15,773 nucleotides of DNA from Desulfobacteraceae bacterium (lineage in GTDB: Bacteria; Desulfobacterota; DSM-4660; Desulfatiglandales; HGW-15), in contig RPPU01000027.1 of the NCBI GenBank assembly GCA_003819975.1, positions 1 to 15,773 of the forward strand, given 5' to 3'. The notes beneath the pieces are model-generated. The model was given only the letters and a program-made list of their open reading frames with translations. It searched no databases and was not told the DNA's origin. This document shows, in pieces, positions 5,998 to 13,038 of this stretch (positions are counted from its first letter, which is position 1; each line of letters opens with the position of its first letter). Made by a program: the position numbers and the translations under genes.

Positions 5998-6945
5998 ATG
6001 AAGCAGATCACTTTGGCGATTCTGGGCATGGTTTTCATTCTTTGGCCGTGCCGCGCGGATGCCCCTCTAACGGCGGAGGTCGGCGAGCGGCAAGTGGCCT
6101 GGTACGGAGCCGGTCATGTATTCCAGGAAATAAAAGTCTTTCAAGCCGGCGATCATAATGCTTCGATCGCAACTGTCGCGGTAAACTACGGCGATTCAAG
6201 GCATGATGTATCCGAACATTATGTGGAACTTCTTAACTTGCCATTGGATTGGCAAAAGATCGAAGCGCCTAGCCCGGATCGAACATCCTTATTGGTATTG
6301 GAGAGAGGCCAACCGTCTGTTTCCATACCGAAAACGGATAAAAATAATTTTTGGTTTACGCGTCACCCTTGGTTTTCTTTATTTTTTGTCTTGCTCGGTT
6401 TTTATGCGGTTTTTGCGATCGGCTTATCGGGCGGTCCGAATCATGGCGAGCATCCTTTCATCTTGAATGTCTGCCATCTGGCGGGATTTTTGTTTTTAGC
6501 CAGAGCCTGGGATAACAACTATTATTATACATATTTGGCTATTCTGGTATCGGCCTTGGCATTATCCGTCTACGCGATTCGCATCCGTATTTGGGACCAA
6601 CCCAAACGTACTTGGCTTTTCAGAGGCCTGGTGAGCGGCTGTTATTTGGCCCTATTCCTTATTATTCAAACCAAATCATACAGCAACTATGCGGCCTGGA
6701 GTTCTCCCGGTTCCCTCCACTTTTATGTGCCCAAACAGGACCGCGGACCCGTGCAGGTTCTGGGAGAAAAGGAGAAGGTTTTAGCGGAATTCTCCCTGAC
6801 CAGCGGGATCGATTGCCGAACTATTCTTTTCTGGAACGAAAAGGAAGATGCTAAAGCTTTAAAAGTCGCCTCTCCCCGGGGAAGCTCTATTTTGCTGGAG
6901 TTGAGGAAGCCAAATATCAACCCGAACAAACCGGCGGCAAAGTAG
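5998..6945 (+). CDS. Exported/membrane protein of unknown function with four helices
   Basis: The product has 315 residues when started at 5998, where AGGAGG (5986-5991) lies 6 nt upstream; longer in-frame starts at 5920 and 5974 would place the terminator-like hairpin or ribosome-binding site inside the gene. Residues 1-20 are a signal-like segment (MKQITLAILGMVFILWP). Residues about 22-120 form an extracytoplasmic domain, followed by four hydrophobic helices near 124-143, 153-170, 178-197 and 206-224. A C-terminal soluble domain of about 90 residues follows, possibly on the same outer side, rich in beta-type sequence (FYVPKQDRGPVQVLGEKEK). I do not recognise the family. It sits alone between two palindromic intergenic elements, so its neighbours give no functional hint. 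Confidence 0.7.
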   Translation: MKQITLAILGMVFILWPCRADAPLTAEVGERQVAWYGAGHVFQEIKVFQAGDHNASIATVAVNYGDSRHDVSEHYVELLNLPLDWQKIEAPSPDRTSLLVLERGQPSVSIPKTDKNNFWFTRHPWFSLFFVLLGFYAVFAIGLSGGPNHGEHPFILNVCHLAGFLFLARAWDNNYYYTYLAILVSALALSVYAIRIRIWDQPKRTWLFRGLVSGCYLALFLIIQTKSYSNYAAWSSPGSLHFYVPKQDRGPVQVLGEKEKVLAEFSLTSGIDCRTILFWNEKEDAKALKVASPRGSSILLELRKPNINPNKPAAK

Positions 6946-6987
6946 GGGTCCTTGGGCCGGGATATGAATGCAAATGAATGAATCCGG

Positions 6988-7096
6988 GGTAGCCGCAGCC
7001 TTTAGGCTGCGAAGATCGGGAAGGAGTTCGCAAGTGACGCGACGCAGGCTAAAGAATGTGGTGAATCGTCACATTCTTGTAAAGCCTGCGACTACC
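6988..7096. repeat. Inverted-repeat element upstream of the aldehyde dehydrogenase gene
   Basis: Terminal arms GGTAGCCGCAGCCTTTA (6988-7004) and TAAAGCCTGCGACTACC (7080-7096) are near-complementary. Inside lie GCAGCCTTTAGGCTGC at the left end and a perfect 9-bp stem, AAGAATGTG (7052-7060) / CACATTCTT (7070-7078). The 109-bp unit with nested hairpins looks like a small non-autonomous dispersed element (MITE/REP-like). It occupies most of the 216-nt gap and has no coding capacity. Confidence 0.65.
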
Positions 7097-7161
7097 ATTA
7101 TCAACAACGAATAATCGACATTTTAAAGGCAAGAGTAAAACATTCAAGGAGGAAACATGCC

Positions 7162-8787
7162 ATGAGTCAACCCGAAAAAGCGGCAACGTTGTTTCCGAAA
7201 AAAGTCGACATCCCGGAGTCGTTTCGATTGGAGAGCCCTATTGAGCAAAAGGAATATCTCTGCAACGGTCAAATCCTCTCTTGGGATGGCCCGGTCCAGG
7301 ATGTTTATTCGCCAATGTGCCTGCAAACGGAAACCGGCATCCGACAGGAAAGAATCGGCAGTTATCCTTTGCTGACCGAAAAAGAGGCGACCACCGCGCT
7401 GGATGCCGCGGTTCGGGCTTACGATTACGGCCGAGGTCATTGGCCGACCCTGGCGGTTGAAGAACGCATCCGGCATGTCGAAGAATTTGTTTTGCGGATG
7501 AAGGAGCAACGGAGCGCAGTCGTTAAGTTTTTGATGTGGGAAATCGGGAAAAATCTGCCGGATGCCGAGAAGGAGTTTGACCGAACCGTCGACTATATCC
7601 GCGATACCATTCAGGCTTTGAAAGATCTCGACCGGGTTTCCTCGCGCTTTATCATTGAACAGGGTGTGGTGGGGCAAATCCGGCGGGCGCCCCTGGGTGT
7701 AGCGCTTTGCATGGGACCGTTCAATTATCCGTTGAATGAAACCTTCACCACGCTCATTCCGGCCTTGATTATAGGCAATACGGTGATTTTCAAGCCGGCC
7801 AAACTGGGCGTACTTTTGCTGCGGCCGCTTCTGGAAGCCTTTCAAAAAGCTTTTCCGGCCGGTGTGATCAATACGGTCTACGGCGAGGGCTCCAAAATAA
7901 TCGGGCCTTTGATGGCTTCGGGAAAGATCGATGTGCTGGCTTTTATCGGCACCAACCGCGTGGCGGATCTTCTTAAAAAACAACATCCCAAGCCGCATCG
8001 ATTGCGTTGCGTTCTGGGGTTGGATGCCAAGAATCCGGCCATTGTGCTTCCGGACGCGGACCTCGATTTGGCGGTCAAGGAGTGTTTGGCGGGCAGCTTA
8101 TCCTTCAACGGCCAGCGTTGTACGGCATTGAAAATTTTATTTGTCCATAAACAGATCGCGGCCGCCTTCCTCGATCAATTCGGCAACGCGATTACCAAGA
8201 TGAAATGCGGCTTGCCCTGGGAAGAAGGCGTGCAGATCACGCCTTTGCCCGAACCGAACAAGACCGGCTATCTCACGGAGCTGATCAAAGACGCCGAACG
8301 CTTGGGCGCTCGGGTCGTCAATGTCGGCGGCGGGTCCGTGGACCGCACGTTTATGCATCCGGCCGTGGTCTATCCGATCACCTCCCGGATGCGGCTATAC
8401 AACGAAGAGCAGTTCGGTCCGGTGGTGCCGGTTTGCTCCTTTGAGAACATTGCGGAGCCGATGCGCTACATGATCGAGTCGAATTACGGGCAGCAAGTCA
8501 GTATTTTCGGAAAAGACCCGGAAGCCCTGGCCGGACTGATCGATCCCTTGGTCAATCAGGTTTGCCGGGTAAATGTGAACAGCCAATGTCAGCGCGGGCC
8601 GGACAGCTTTCCATTCACCGGGCGCAAGGACTCGGCCGAAGGGACCCTCTCGGTTTCCGATGCTTTGCGGGTTTTTTCCATTCGGACGCTGGTGGCGGCC
8701 AAGGAGACGGAGAGCAACCGCAAGATCATTACTCAAATCGTGCGGGACAGGAAATCCAAGTTTCTTTCCACGGATTATATTTTGTAA
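7162..8787 (+). CDS. GapN-like NADP-dependent aldehyde dehydrogenase
   Basis: This 541-residue aldehyde dehydrogenase-fold protein is closest in pattern to non-phosphorylating glyceraldehyde-3-phosphate dehydrogenase. That enzyme oxidises the triose phosphate directly to 3-phosphoglycerate, making NADPH. Visible features are GPFNYPLNE (186-193, with the oxyanion Asn188), the cofactor segment IFKPAK (209-214), the catalytic nucleophile Cys320 in SFNGQRCT, EEQFGPVVPV (415-424), and the C-terminal block QRGPDSFPFTGRKDSAEGT (477-495). The general-base motif usually ELGGK reads GLDAK (286-290), so the canonical glutamate is Gly286. The N-terminal 30 residues and C-terminal 25 residues extend beyond the usual roughly 480-residue fold. 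AAGGAGG (7146-7152) supports the start. The fold is certain; substrate and activity are less so because of the glutamate change. Confidence 0.85.
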   Translation: MSQPEKAATLFPKKVDIPESFRLESPIEQKEYLCNGQILSWDGPVQDVYSPMCLQTETGIRQERIGSYPLLTEKEATTALDAAVRAYDYGRGHWPTLAVEERIRHVEEFVLRMKEQRSAVVKFLMWEIGKNLPDAEKEFDRTVDYIRDTIQALKDLDRVSSRFIIEQGVVGQIRRAPLGVALCMGPFNYPLNETFTTLIPALIIGNTVIFKPAKLGVLLLRPLLEAFQKAFPAGVINTVYGEGSKIIGPLMASGKIDVLAFIGTNRVADLLKKQHPKPHRLRCVLGLDAKNPAIVLPDADLDLAVKECLAGSLSFNGQRCTALKILFVHKQIAAAFLDQFGNAITKMKCGLPWEEGVQITPLPEPNKTGYLTELIKDAERLGARVVNVGGGSVDRTFMHPAVVYPITSRMRLYNEEQFGPVVPVCSFENIAEPMRYMIESNYGQQVSIFGKDPEALAGLIDPLVNQVCRVNVNSQCQRGPDSFPFTGRKDSAEGTLSVSDALRVFSIRTLVAAKETESNRKIITQIVRDRKSKFLSTDYIL

Positions 8788-8838
8788 ATAAGGCTGATAG
8801 ACTGAAGGAGTTTAGACTGTAGGGTTTGTTTAGGAATT

Positions 8839-8865
8839 TTCACACGAAGGCACAAAGGCACGAAG
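8839..8865. repeat. Dispersed short repeat, copy 1
   Basis: TTCAC followed by ACGAAGGCACAAAGGCACGAAG belongs to a family also seen at 12318-12346 and 14095-14123. It is 2 nt shorter than those copies and, like the 14095 copy, is preceded by TGTTTAGGAATTT-type sequence. Very similar short repeats are scattered through many environmental bacterial genomes. The 321-nt gap from 8788 to 9108 contains this copy, a 16-bp palindrome and a tandem repeat, and no gene that I can support. Confidence 0.6.
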
Positions 8866-8932
8866 ACTAAAAACATATAAAAACTTTTTGGTGTTCTTTT
8901 GGATTGCGTGGACAAGTCCGCGCTTTAAATGG

Positions 8933-8948
8933 GCGCGACATGTCGCGC
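8933..8948. repeat. Perfect 16-bp palindrome
   Basis: GCGCGACATGTCGCGC is perfectly self-complementary with no spacer. It lies 20 nt before a 23-bp tandem array in the gap between the aldehyde dehydrogenase and HAD genes. It could be a protein-binding site or part of the local repeat cluster. Confidence 0.6.
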
Positions 8949-8967
8949 TCTGACAAAGCAGCGCCTT

Positions 8968-9059
8968 GCCACGCGAGGGTTCCCGCCCTTGCCACGCGAG
9001 GGTTTTTACCCTTGCCACGCGAGGGTTTTTACCCTTGCCACGCGAGGGCTTCCGCCCTT
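8968..9059. repeat. Tandem repeat, four 23-bp units
   Basis: Four uninterrupted units start with GCCACGCGAGGG and end with CCCTT (8968-8990, 8991-9013, 9014-9036, 9037-9059). In each unit GGG pairs with CCC across a short loop. Units 2 and 3 read GGGTTTTTACCC, while units 1 and 4 vary in the loop but keep the GGG/CCC stem. The 23-bp period is not a multiple of three, so the array is not an in-frame peptide repeat. There are no spacers, so it is not a CRISPR array. Confidence 0.85.
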
Positions 9060-9108
9060 GCCCCCGCATTCCAAAAAAATGCCTCAGCAAAAATGGAAAA
9101 ACCATATA

Positions 9109-9810
9109 ATGATAATCCCCTGCAACGCAAAACAGATTGAACAATACCAGGCAATTATTTTCGACATGGATGGGCTTTTGCTGGATACAGAGCAGATCGC
9201 GTTGCAAGCGTTCCGGGAAGCGTGCCGTCAATTTAATTTTGAACCCGCTCTCGATATTTATTTGAGGGCCGTGGGCACCAATCCGGTCCGGACCAAAATG
9301 ATCCTGACCCGAGGATACGGCGCGTCTTTCCCGTTCGACCAGATCAGCCCGGTCTGGGGCGAGAACTATCGTAAAGCCATCACCGAACGACCCATACCGG
9401 TCAAGGCCGGCGCCCCTGAATTTTTGGAATTTATCAAACATGCGGAAAAAAGAACGGCTATTGCGACCTCCACGGCCCATCAAACCGCCCGGGAGAAGCT
9501 CGAGCGCACGGGGTTGCTTTCATTTTTCGAACTGATTGTGGGCGGCGATCAGGTCGCGAAAGGGAAGCCGGACCCGGAAACCTATTTGAAAGCCGCGGAA
9601 CTGTTGGGCGTGCGACCCCATCAATGTTTGGCCTTGGAAGATTCGGATAATGGAGTTATGGCCGCGCACGGCGCCGGCATGAGTGTCATCCAAATACCGG
9701 ATTTAAAGGAACCGTCGGCGGAAATCAGGGCGCTGGGGCACCCCGTCCTGTCTTCGTTTATGGAAGTGCAGGAATTCTTGAGTGGTAAAGAGATGTTTGA
9801 GCGCGGTTAA
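9109..9810 (+). CDS. HAD-superfamily phosphatase or beta-phosphoglucomutase-like protein
   Basis: Started at 9109 the product has 233 residues, the usual length for the family. Motif I is IIFDMDGLLLDTE, with nucleophile Asp19 and acid/base Asp21. Motif II is ATST at 119-122, motif III Lys is in KGKPDP (150-155), and motif IV is ALEDSDNG (175-182). Residues about 25-95 form the alpha-helical cap of subclass IA enzymes such as beta-phosphoglucomutase, phosphoglycolate phosphatase and sugar-phosphate phosphatases. An open frame extends upstream to 8929 but runs through the 23-bp tandem repeat, so those extra 60 residues are unlikely to be real. Another ATG at 9079 is possible; neither start has a clear ribosome-binding site. 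The substrate cannot be assigned from sequence. Confidence 0.88.
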   Translation: MIIPCNAKQIEQYQAIIFDMDGLLLDTEQIALQAFREACRQFNFEPALDIYLRAVGTNPVRTKMILTRGYGASFPFDQISPVWGENYRKAITERPIPVKAGAPEFLEFIKHAEKRTAIATSTAHQTAREKLERTGLLSFFELIVGGDQVAKGKPDPETYLKAAELLGVRPHQCLALEDSDNGVMAAHGAGMSVIQIPDLKEPSAEIRALGHPVLSSFMEVQEFLSGKEMFERG

Positions 9811-9827
9811 TCTCTATTGTACGTAGG

Positions 9828-9856
9828 GTAGGGGCAGGTTTGAAATCTGCCCCTAC
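9828..9856. repeat. Palindromic repeat between the HAD and methyltransferase genes
   Basis: GTAGGGGCAG (9828-9837) and CTGCCCCTAC (9847-9856) form a perfect 10-bp stem around a partly pairable 9-nt loop. Similar GTAGGGGC...GCCCCTAC hairpins are dispersed repeats in many bacteria. It fills much of the 84-nt gap and has no T-run, so it is more likely a repeat than a terminator. Confidence 0.6.
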
Positions 9857-9894
9857 ATTCAAAAAGAACCTATCTGTCCGATTACGGAGAGCAT

Positions 9895-10632
9895 TTGGAG
9901 AAAAAGTACGATCAAATCGGAATAGGCTACAACGATTATCGCAAACCCGATCCCCGCATTACAGCGGCGATCAACCGCGAAATCGGGCCAGCCGGACGGA
10001 TAGTCAATATTGGCGCGGGCGCTGGTTCTTACGAACCGGTTGATCGTTATTTGGTGGCTGTCGAACCTTCAGAGATCATGATCGCGCAGCGGCCGAACAA
10101 CGGCGCTTCTATCGTACAAGGCTTTGCCGAATCTCTGCCGTTCAGGGATCGAACTTTTGACGCGGGTCTTGCTATTTTAACCACCCATCATTGGGCCGAT
10201 ATCAGCCGGGGGTTTGAAGAAGCCATGCGAGTCATCCGGAAGCGGTTTCTTATATTTACCATGTTTGACCTTCAGGAACCTTTCTGGCTGTTGGATTATT
10301 TTCCGGAAATCGAAACCATCCTTATGGACTTGCATCCTCCGATCGAAGAACTGGAAAAGATTTTGGGCCCGGTACGCGTCATTCCCATTCCGATCCCGCA
10401 TGATTGCACGGACGGCTTTCTGTGCGCTTATTGGCGCCGGCCGTATGCGTATCTGGATGGGGGCGTGCGCAACAGCATTTCGACTTTCAGTTGTTTAAGT
10501 GAAGTGCAAACCGGACTCCAACAACTGCAGGGCGACTTGGAATCGGGTTTGTGGCATGAAAAGTATCGTGACCTTTTGAAAAAAGTGAGCATGGATTTCG
10601 GGTATCGGTTGGTGGTTTGGAATAGGAGTTAA
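9895..10632 (+). CDS. Class I SAM-dependent methyltransferase
   Basis: This 245-residue protein has a Rossmann-type methyltransferase core in its first 125 residues. Motif I is RIVNIGAGAGSYEP (35-48), the glycine-rich SAM-binding loop. Glu58 in VAVEPSE is the acidic residue that normally binds the SAM ribose. GFAESLPFRDRTFD (76-89) matches the post-II region of UbiE/Methyltransf_11 proteins, and AILTTHHWAD (93-102) is motif IV. The C-terminal half is less conserved and may define the substrate, which I cannot assign. The start is TTG at 9895 with GGAG (9886-9889) 5 nt upstream; no suitable ATG lies before motif I. It follows a palindromic repeat and precedes a long 7-bp tandem array. Confidence 0.85.
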   Translation: MEKKYDQIGIGYNDYRKPDPRITAAINREIGPAGRIVNIGAGAGSYEPVDRYLVAVEPSEIMIAQRPNNGASIVQGFAESLPFRDRTFDAGLAILTTHHWADISRGFEEAMRVIRKRFLIFTMFDLQEPFWLLDYFPEIETILMDLHPPIEELEKILGPVRVIPIPIPHDCTDGFLCAYWRRPYAYLDGGVRNSISTFSCLSEVQTGLQQLQGDLESGLWHEKYRDLLKKVSMDFGYRLVVWNRS

Positions 10633-10635
10633 AAC

Positions 10636-10733
10636 CACGTTTCACGTTTCACGTTTCACGGTTCACGGTTCACGGTTCACGGTTCACGGTTCACGGTTCA
10701 CGGTTCACGGTTCACGGTTCACGGTTCTCGGTT
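10636..10733. repeat. Tandem repeat, fourteen 7-bp units
   Basis: The array is three CACGTTT units (10636-10656), ten CACGGTT units (10657-10726) and one CTCGGTT unit (10727-10733), with no interruption. It fills the whole gap between the methyltransferase stop and a point 5 nt before the serine dehydratase start. The TTTCACG/GTTCACG heptamer is reminiscent of low-complexity intergenic arrays in other uncultured bacteria. Slippage could change the copy number. Confidence 0.93.
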
Positions 10734-10738
10734 AGATT

Positions 10739-12394
10739 ATGGAAAAGACAAAAATTTCAAGTAAAAAAACACCCCCCAGCATTTTCAATGACGTGATCGG
10801 TCCGGTGATGCGGGGGCCGTCCAGTTCGCACTGCGCCGCTGCCTTGCGGATCGGCCGGATGGCCCGGGATCTTATGGGCGGCAATATAGAAGAAGTACTG
10901 GTGGAATACGACCCGGAAGGTTCCCTGGCCGGGACGCATGCGAGCCAGGGATCGGATATGGGGCTTTATGGAGGGCTGTTGGGTTGGGAGGCGCAGGACG
11001 AGCGCTTGGCGGAATCGGCTTTGGCAATCCGTAAAGCCGGAGTCAAAGTCAAAATGAAGCTTTCCCGGTTCGGCGCGATACATCCCAATACTTATAAAAT
11101 AACCCTGAAGAACAGTTCTGAAATTCACACTTTACAGGCCATTTCCACCGGAGGAGGTATTGTCGAAGTCATAGGATTGGACGACATTCGATTGTCAATA
11201 GCCGGCGATTATTATGAGACGCTTATTTACTACGATAAAGAGGAAAGCAAAATTCTTAGTTTTTTGAAAGCGCGAGCAGCAGCGGATGAAGTTATCGTAC
11301 ACAAGCATAAAAAGAGCAAGATGATCGAGATCAAATCTCAGGGTTTTCTTGAAGCGAAAACCCTCGATAAACTAAAGGTGCGTTTCAATATCAAACAGAT
11401 CAAGAACATTGCGCCGGTGTTGCCGGTGCTCTCCCGGAAAAAGATGAAGGTGCCTTTCAGCACCGCTGAGGAAATGCTGGCTTATAACCGGGACAAAAAC
11501 CTGGTTTTATGGGAATTGGCGGTTCTGTACGAGAGCGCGCGCGGCAACCTGTCGGCGGAACAAGTTTGCCAGGAAATGCAAAAGATCGTTATCATCATGC
11601 AAAAAGGAATCCTTAAAGGAGTCGAAGGCACCAGATACGGCGATCGGATCCTGGGAAATCAATCCCAACTTTATCGAGAGCGCTTGGAAAACCGGCAGCT
11701 TTTGAATGCGGGCTTGTTGGACCGGATGGTTCTTTATGTAAGCGCTTTGATGGAAGTAAAAAGTTCCATGGGTGTGATCGTGGCGGCGCCGACAGCCGGG
11801 GCTTGCGGCGCGTTGCCCAGGGCTTGTATGGGAGCAGTCGACGCCCTGGGCTTGCCTCTCGAAGACCTGACCAAGGCCATGCTTGCGGCCGGTTTGATCG
11901 GGGTGTTTATTGCCAATCGGGCCACGTTCGCAGCGGAGGTGGGGGGTTGTCAAGCCGAATGCGGCGCCGGATCGGGCATGGCGGCTGCGGCGCTGGTGAC
12001 CTTGGCAAAGGGAACGACAAAGCAAGCCGTTGACGCGGCTGCCATGGCTTTGCAGAATATTCTGGGTATGGTTTGCGATCCGGTCGCGGGACGGGTGGAA
12101 GTGCCGTGTCTTGGAAAAAACGTGCTGGCCGCGGCCAATGCTTTGACTTGCGCCAACATGGCTTTGGCCGGCTACGACGTGGTGATCCCCTTGGATGAAG
12201 TGATCGCCGCCATGGATCGTATCGGCAAAAGTCTGCCGGCTGAATTGCGTTGTACGGCCCTGGGCGGTTTGTCCATGACAAGAAGTTCAAAAAGGATCGA
12301 AAAAAAATTGAAGATGATTCACCGCAAAGGCGCAAAGAGCGCAAAGAAAATCAAAACATTTGGACAGGATTCACAGGATAAAAATTATCGATAA
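10739..12394 (+). CDS. sdaA: L-serine dehydratase, iron-sulfur-dependent, single chain
   Basis: This enzyme converts L-serine to pyruvate and ammonia with a 4Fe-4S cluster. The beta-type domain comes first, beginning with FNDVIGPVMRGPSSSHCAA (16-34). A region of about 80 residues near 145-230 has ACT-like character. The alpha-type catalytic domain starts near 245, with APTAGACGALPRA (350-361), GGCQAECGAGSG (402-413), VCDPVAG (445-451) and VPCLGKN (455-461). Cys404, Cys446 and Cys457 are the expected cluster ligands, and Cys505 near the C-terminus matches the tail cysteine that completes the cluster in studied members. The last 25 residues or so, after EKKLK, are encoded by a dispersed repeat and are probably not functional. 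The start is the only ATG after an in-frame TAG at 10733. No Shine-Dalgarno is visible, because a 7-bp tandem array occupies the upstream DNA. Confidence 0.93.
   Translation: MEKTKISSKKTPPSIFNDVIGPVMRGPSSSHCAAALRIGRMARDLMGGNIEEVLVEYDPEGSLAGTHASQGSDMGLYGGLLGWEAQDERLAESALAIRKAGVKVKMKLSRFGAIHPNTYKITLKNSSEIHTLQAISTGGGIVEVIGLDDIRLSIAGDYYETLIYYDKEESKILSFLKARAAADEVIVHKHKKSKMIEIKSQGFLEAKTLDKLKVRFNIKQIKNIAPVLPVLSRKKMKVPFSTAEEMLAYNRDKNLVLWELAVLYESARGNLSAEQVCQEMQKIVIIMQKGILKGVEGTRYGDRILGNQSQLYRERLENRQLLNAGLLDRMVLYVSALMEVKSSMGVIVAAPTAGACGALPRACMGAVDALGLPLEDLTKAMLAAGLIGVFIANRATFAAEVGGCQAECGAGSGMAAAALVTLAKGTTKQAVDAAAMALQNILGMVCDPVAGRVEVPCLGKNVLAAANALTCANMALAGYDVVIPLDEVIAAMDRIGKSLPAELRCTALGGLSMTRSSKRIEKKLKMIHRKGAKSAKKIKTFGQDSQDKNYR
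12318..12346. repeat. Dispersed short repeat, copy 2, inside the sdaA 3' end
   Basis: TTCACC followed by GCAAAGGCGCAAAGAGCGCAAAG is a member of the family seen at 8839 and 14095. It is translated in the serine dehydratase frame as part of the basic tail HRKGAKSAKK. A second known-type repeat, TGGACAGGATTCACAGGATA (12361-12380), follows 14 nt later. Confidence 0.6.
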
Positions 12395-12965
12395 AGAACA
12401 AAAAAAAATCGCTTTTATTGAAACCAGCCGCTTGATGTTTCGCATCTGGATGGAAACGGATCTGGATTTGGCTCGCGGTTTGTGGAGCGATCCACAAGTG
12501 ACGAAATTCATTTCGGCGAATGGTGTATTTTCAGAAGTGGAGATCCGGGGCCGGCTAAAGCTGGAGATTGAGAATGAAACGAAATACGGCGTACAATACT
12601 GGCCGGTTTTTTTGAAAACCGATCAGACCCATGTCGGGTGCTGCGGGTTGCGGCCTTATGATCTTGCCGGGAAAATTTATGAAATCGGGTTTCATATCCG
12701 GAGCGCCTATTGGGGCCGGGGCCTGGCTTCGGAAGCGGCGCTGGGAGTGATGGAATATGCTTTTAAAGTACTGAAAGCATCCGGTCTGTTTGCCGGACAC
12801 AATCCCCAAAATACCGCCTCACGTCATCTGCTTCAGAAATTGGGGTTTCAATATACTCATGATGAATATTATGCTCCGACCGGATTGCAGCATCCCTCTT
12901 ATCTGTTGATGACGGATCAGTGCCACGCCAGAAAAATATGCAATGCCGGGATCAACAAGGATTGA
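12360..12965 (+). CDS. GNAT-family N-acetyltransferase, RimJ/RimL-like (start uncertain)
   Basis: The product is up to 201 residues. Its fold fits RimJ/RimL-type acetyltransferases: a start-region motif FIETSRLMFRIW at about 19-30, a central strand block (EIGFHIRSAYWGRGLA) with the WGRGLA acetyl-CoA loop, and HNPQNTASRHLLQKLGF, typical of the last helix and strand. Such enzymes transfer acetyl groups from acetyl-CoA to amines of proteins or small molecules; the acceptor is unknown. The family motif must begin before residue 20, yet no ATG is available there. The only usual start codon is TTG at 12360, which lies in a dispersed repeat and overlaps the serine dehydratase gene by 35 nt. The native 5' end may have been displaced by the repeat, or a rarer start codon is used. 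Confidence 0.75.
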   Translation: MDRIHRIKIIDKEQKKIAFIETSRLMFRIWMETDLDLARGLWSDPQVTKFISANGVFSEVEIRGRLKLEIENETKYGVQYWPVFLKTDQTHVGCCGLRPYDLAGKIYEIGFHIRSAYWGRGLASEAALGVMEYAFKVLKASGLFAGHNPQNTASRHLLQKLGFQYTHDEYYAPTGLQHPSYLLMTDQCHARKICNAGINKD

Positions 12966-13038
12966 CAGTCCCTTATAAAAAAGATACTTTAGTCAATCGA
13001 TTATATGCTCAAACCGGAAAAGGGGCCAAAGGAGCGTC

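Noticed and set aside
7144..7998. Long open frame of 284 codons on the minus strand
   Set aside because: It lies entirely opposite the aldehyde dehydrogenase gene, has no recognisable motif, and is rich in Arg, Gln, His and Phe as expected of an antisense shadow.
8968..9059. Possible CRISPR array
   Set aside because: The four units are contiguous with no unique spacers, and no cas gene is present.
8929..9108. N-terminal extension of the HAD protein
   Set aside because: It is encoded by the palindrome and tandem repeat, and the HAD fold starts properly after 9109.
8830..9483. Open frame of 217 codons on the minus strand
   Set aside because: It runs through the 23-bp tandem repeat and across the HAD gene, and its sequence is repeat-derived.
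10636..10733. Possible CRISPR or iteron origin
   Set aside because: 7-bp units are too short for CRISPR and have no spacers; no replication initiator gene or AT-rich unwinding region is nearby.
11507..12025. Open frame of 172 codons on the minus strand
   Set aside because: It is antisense to the strongly conserved alpha domain of the serine dehydratase.
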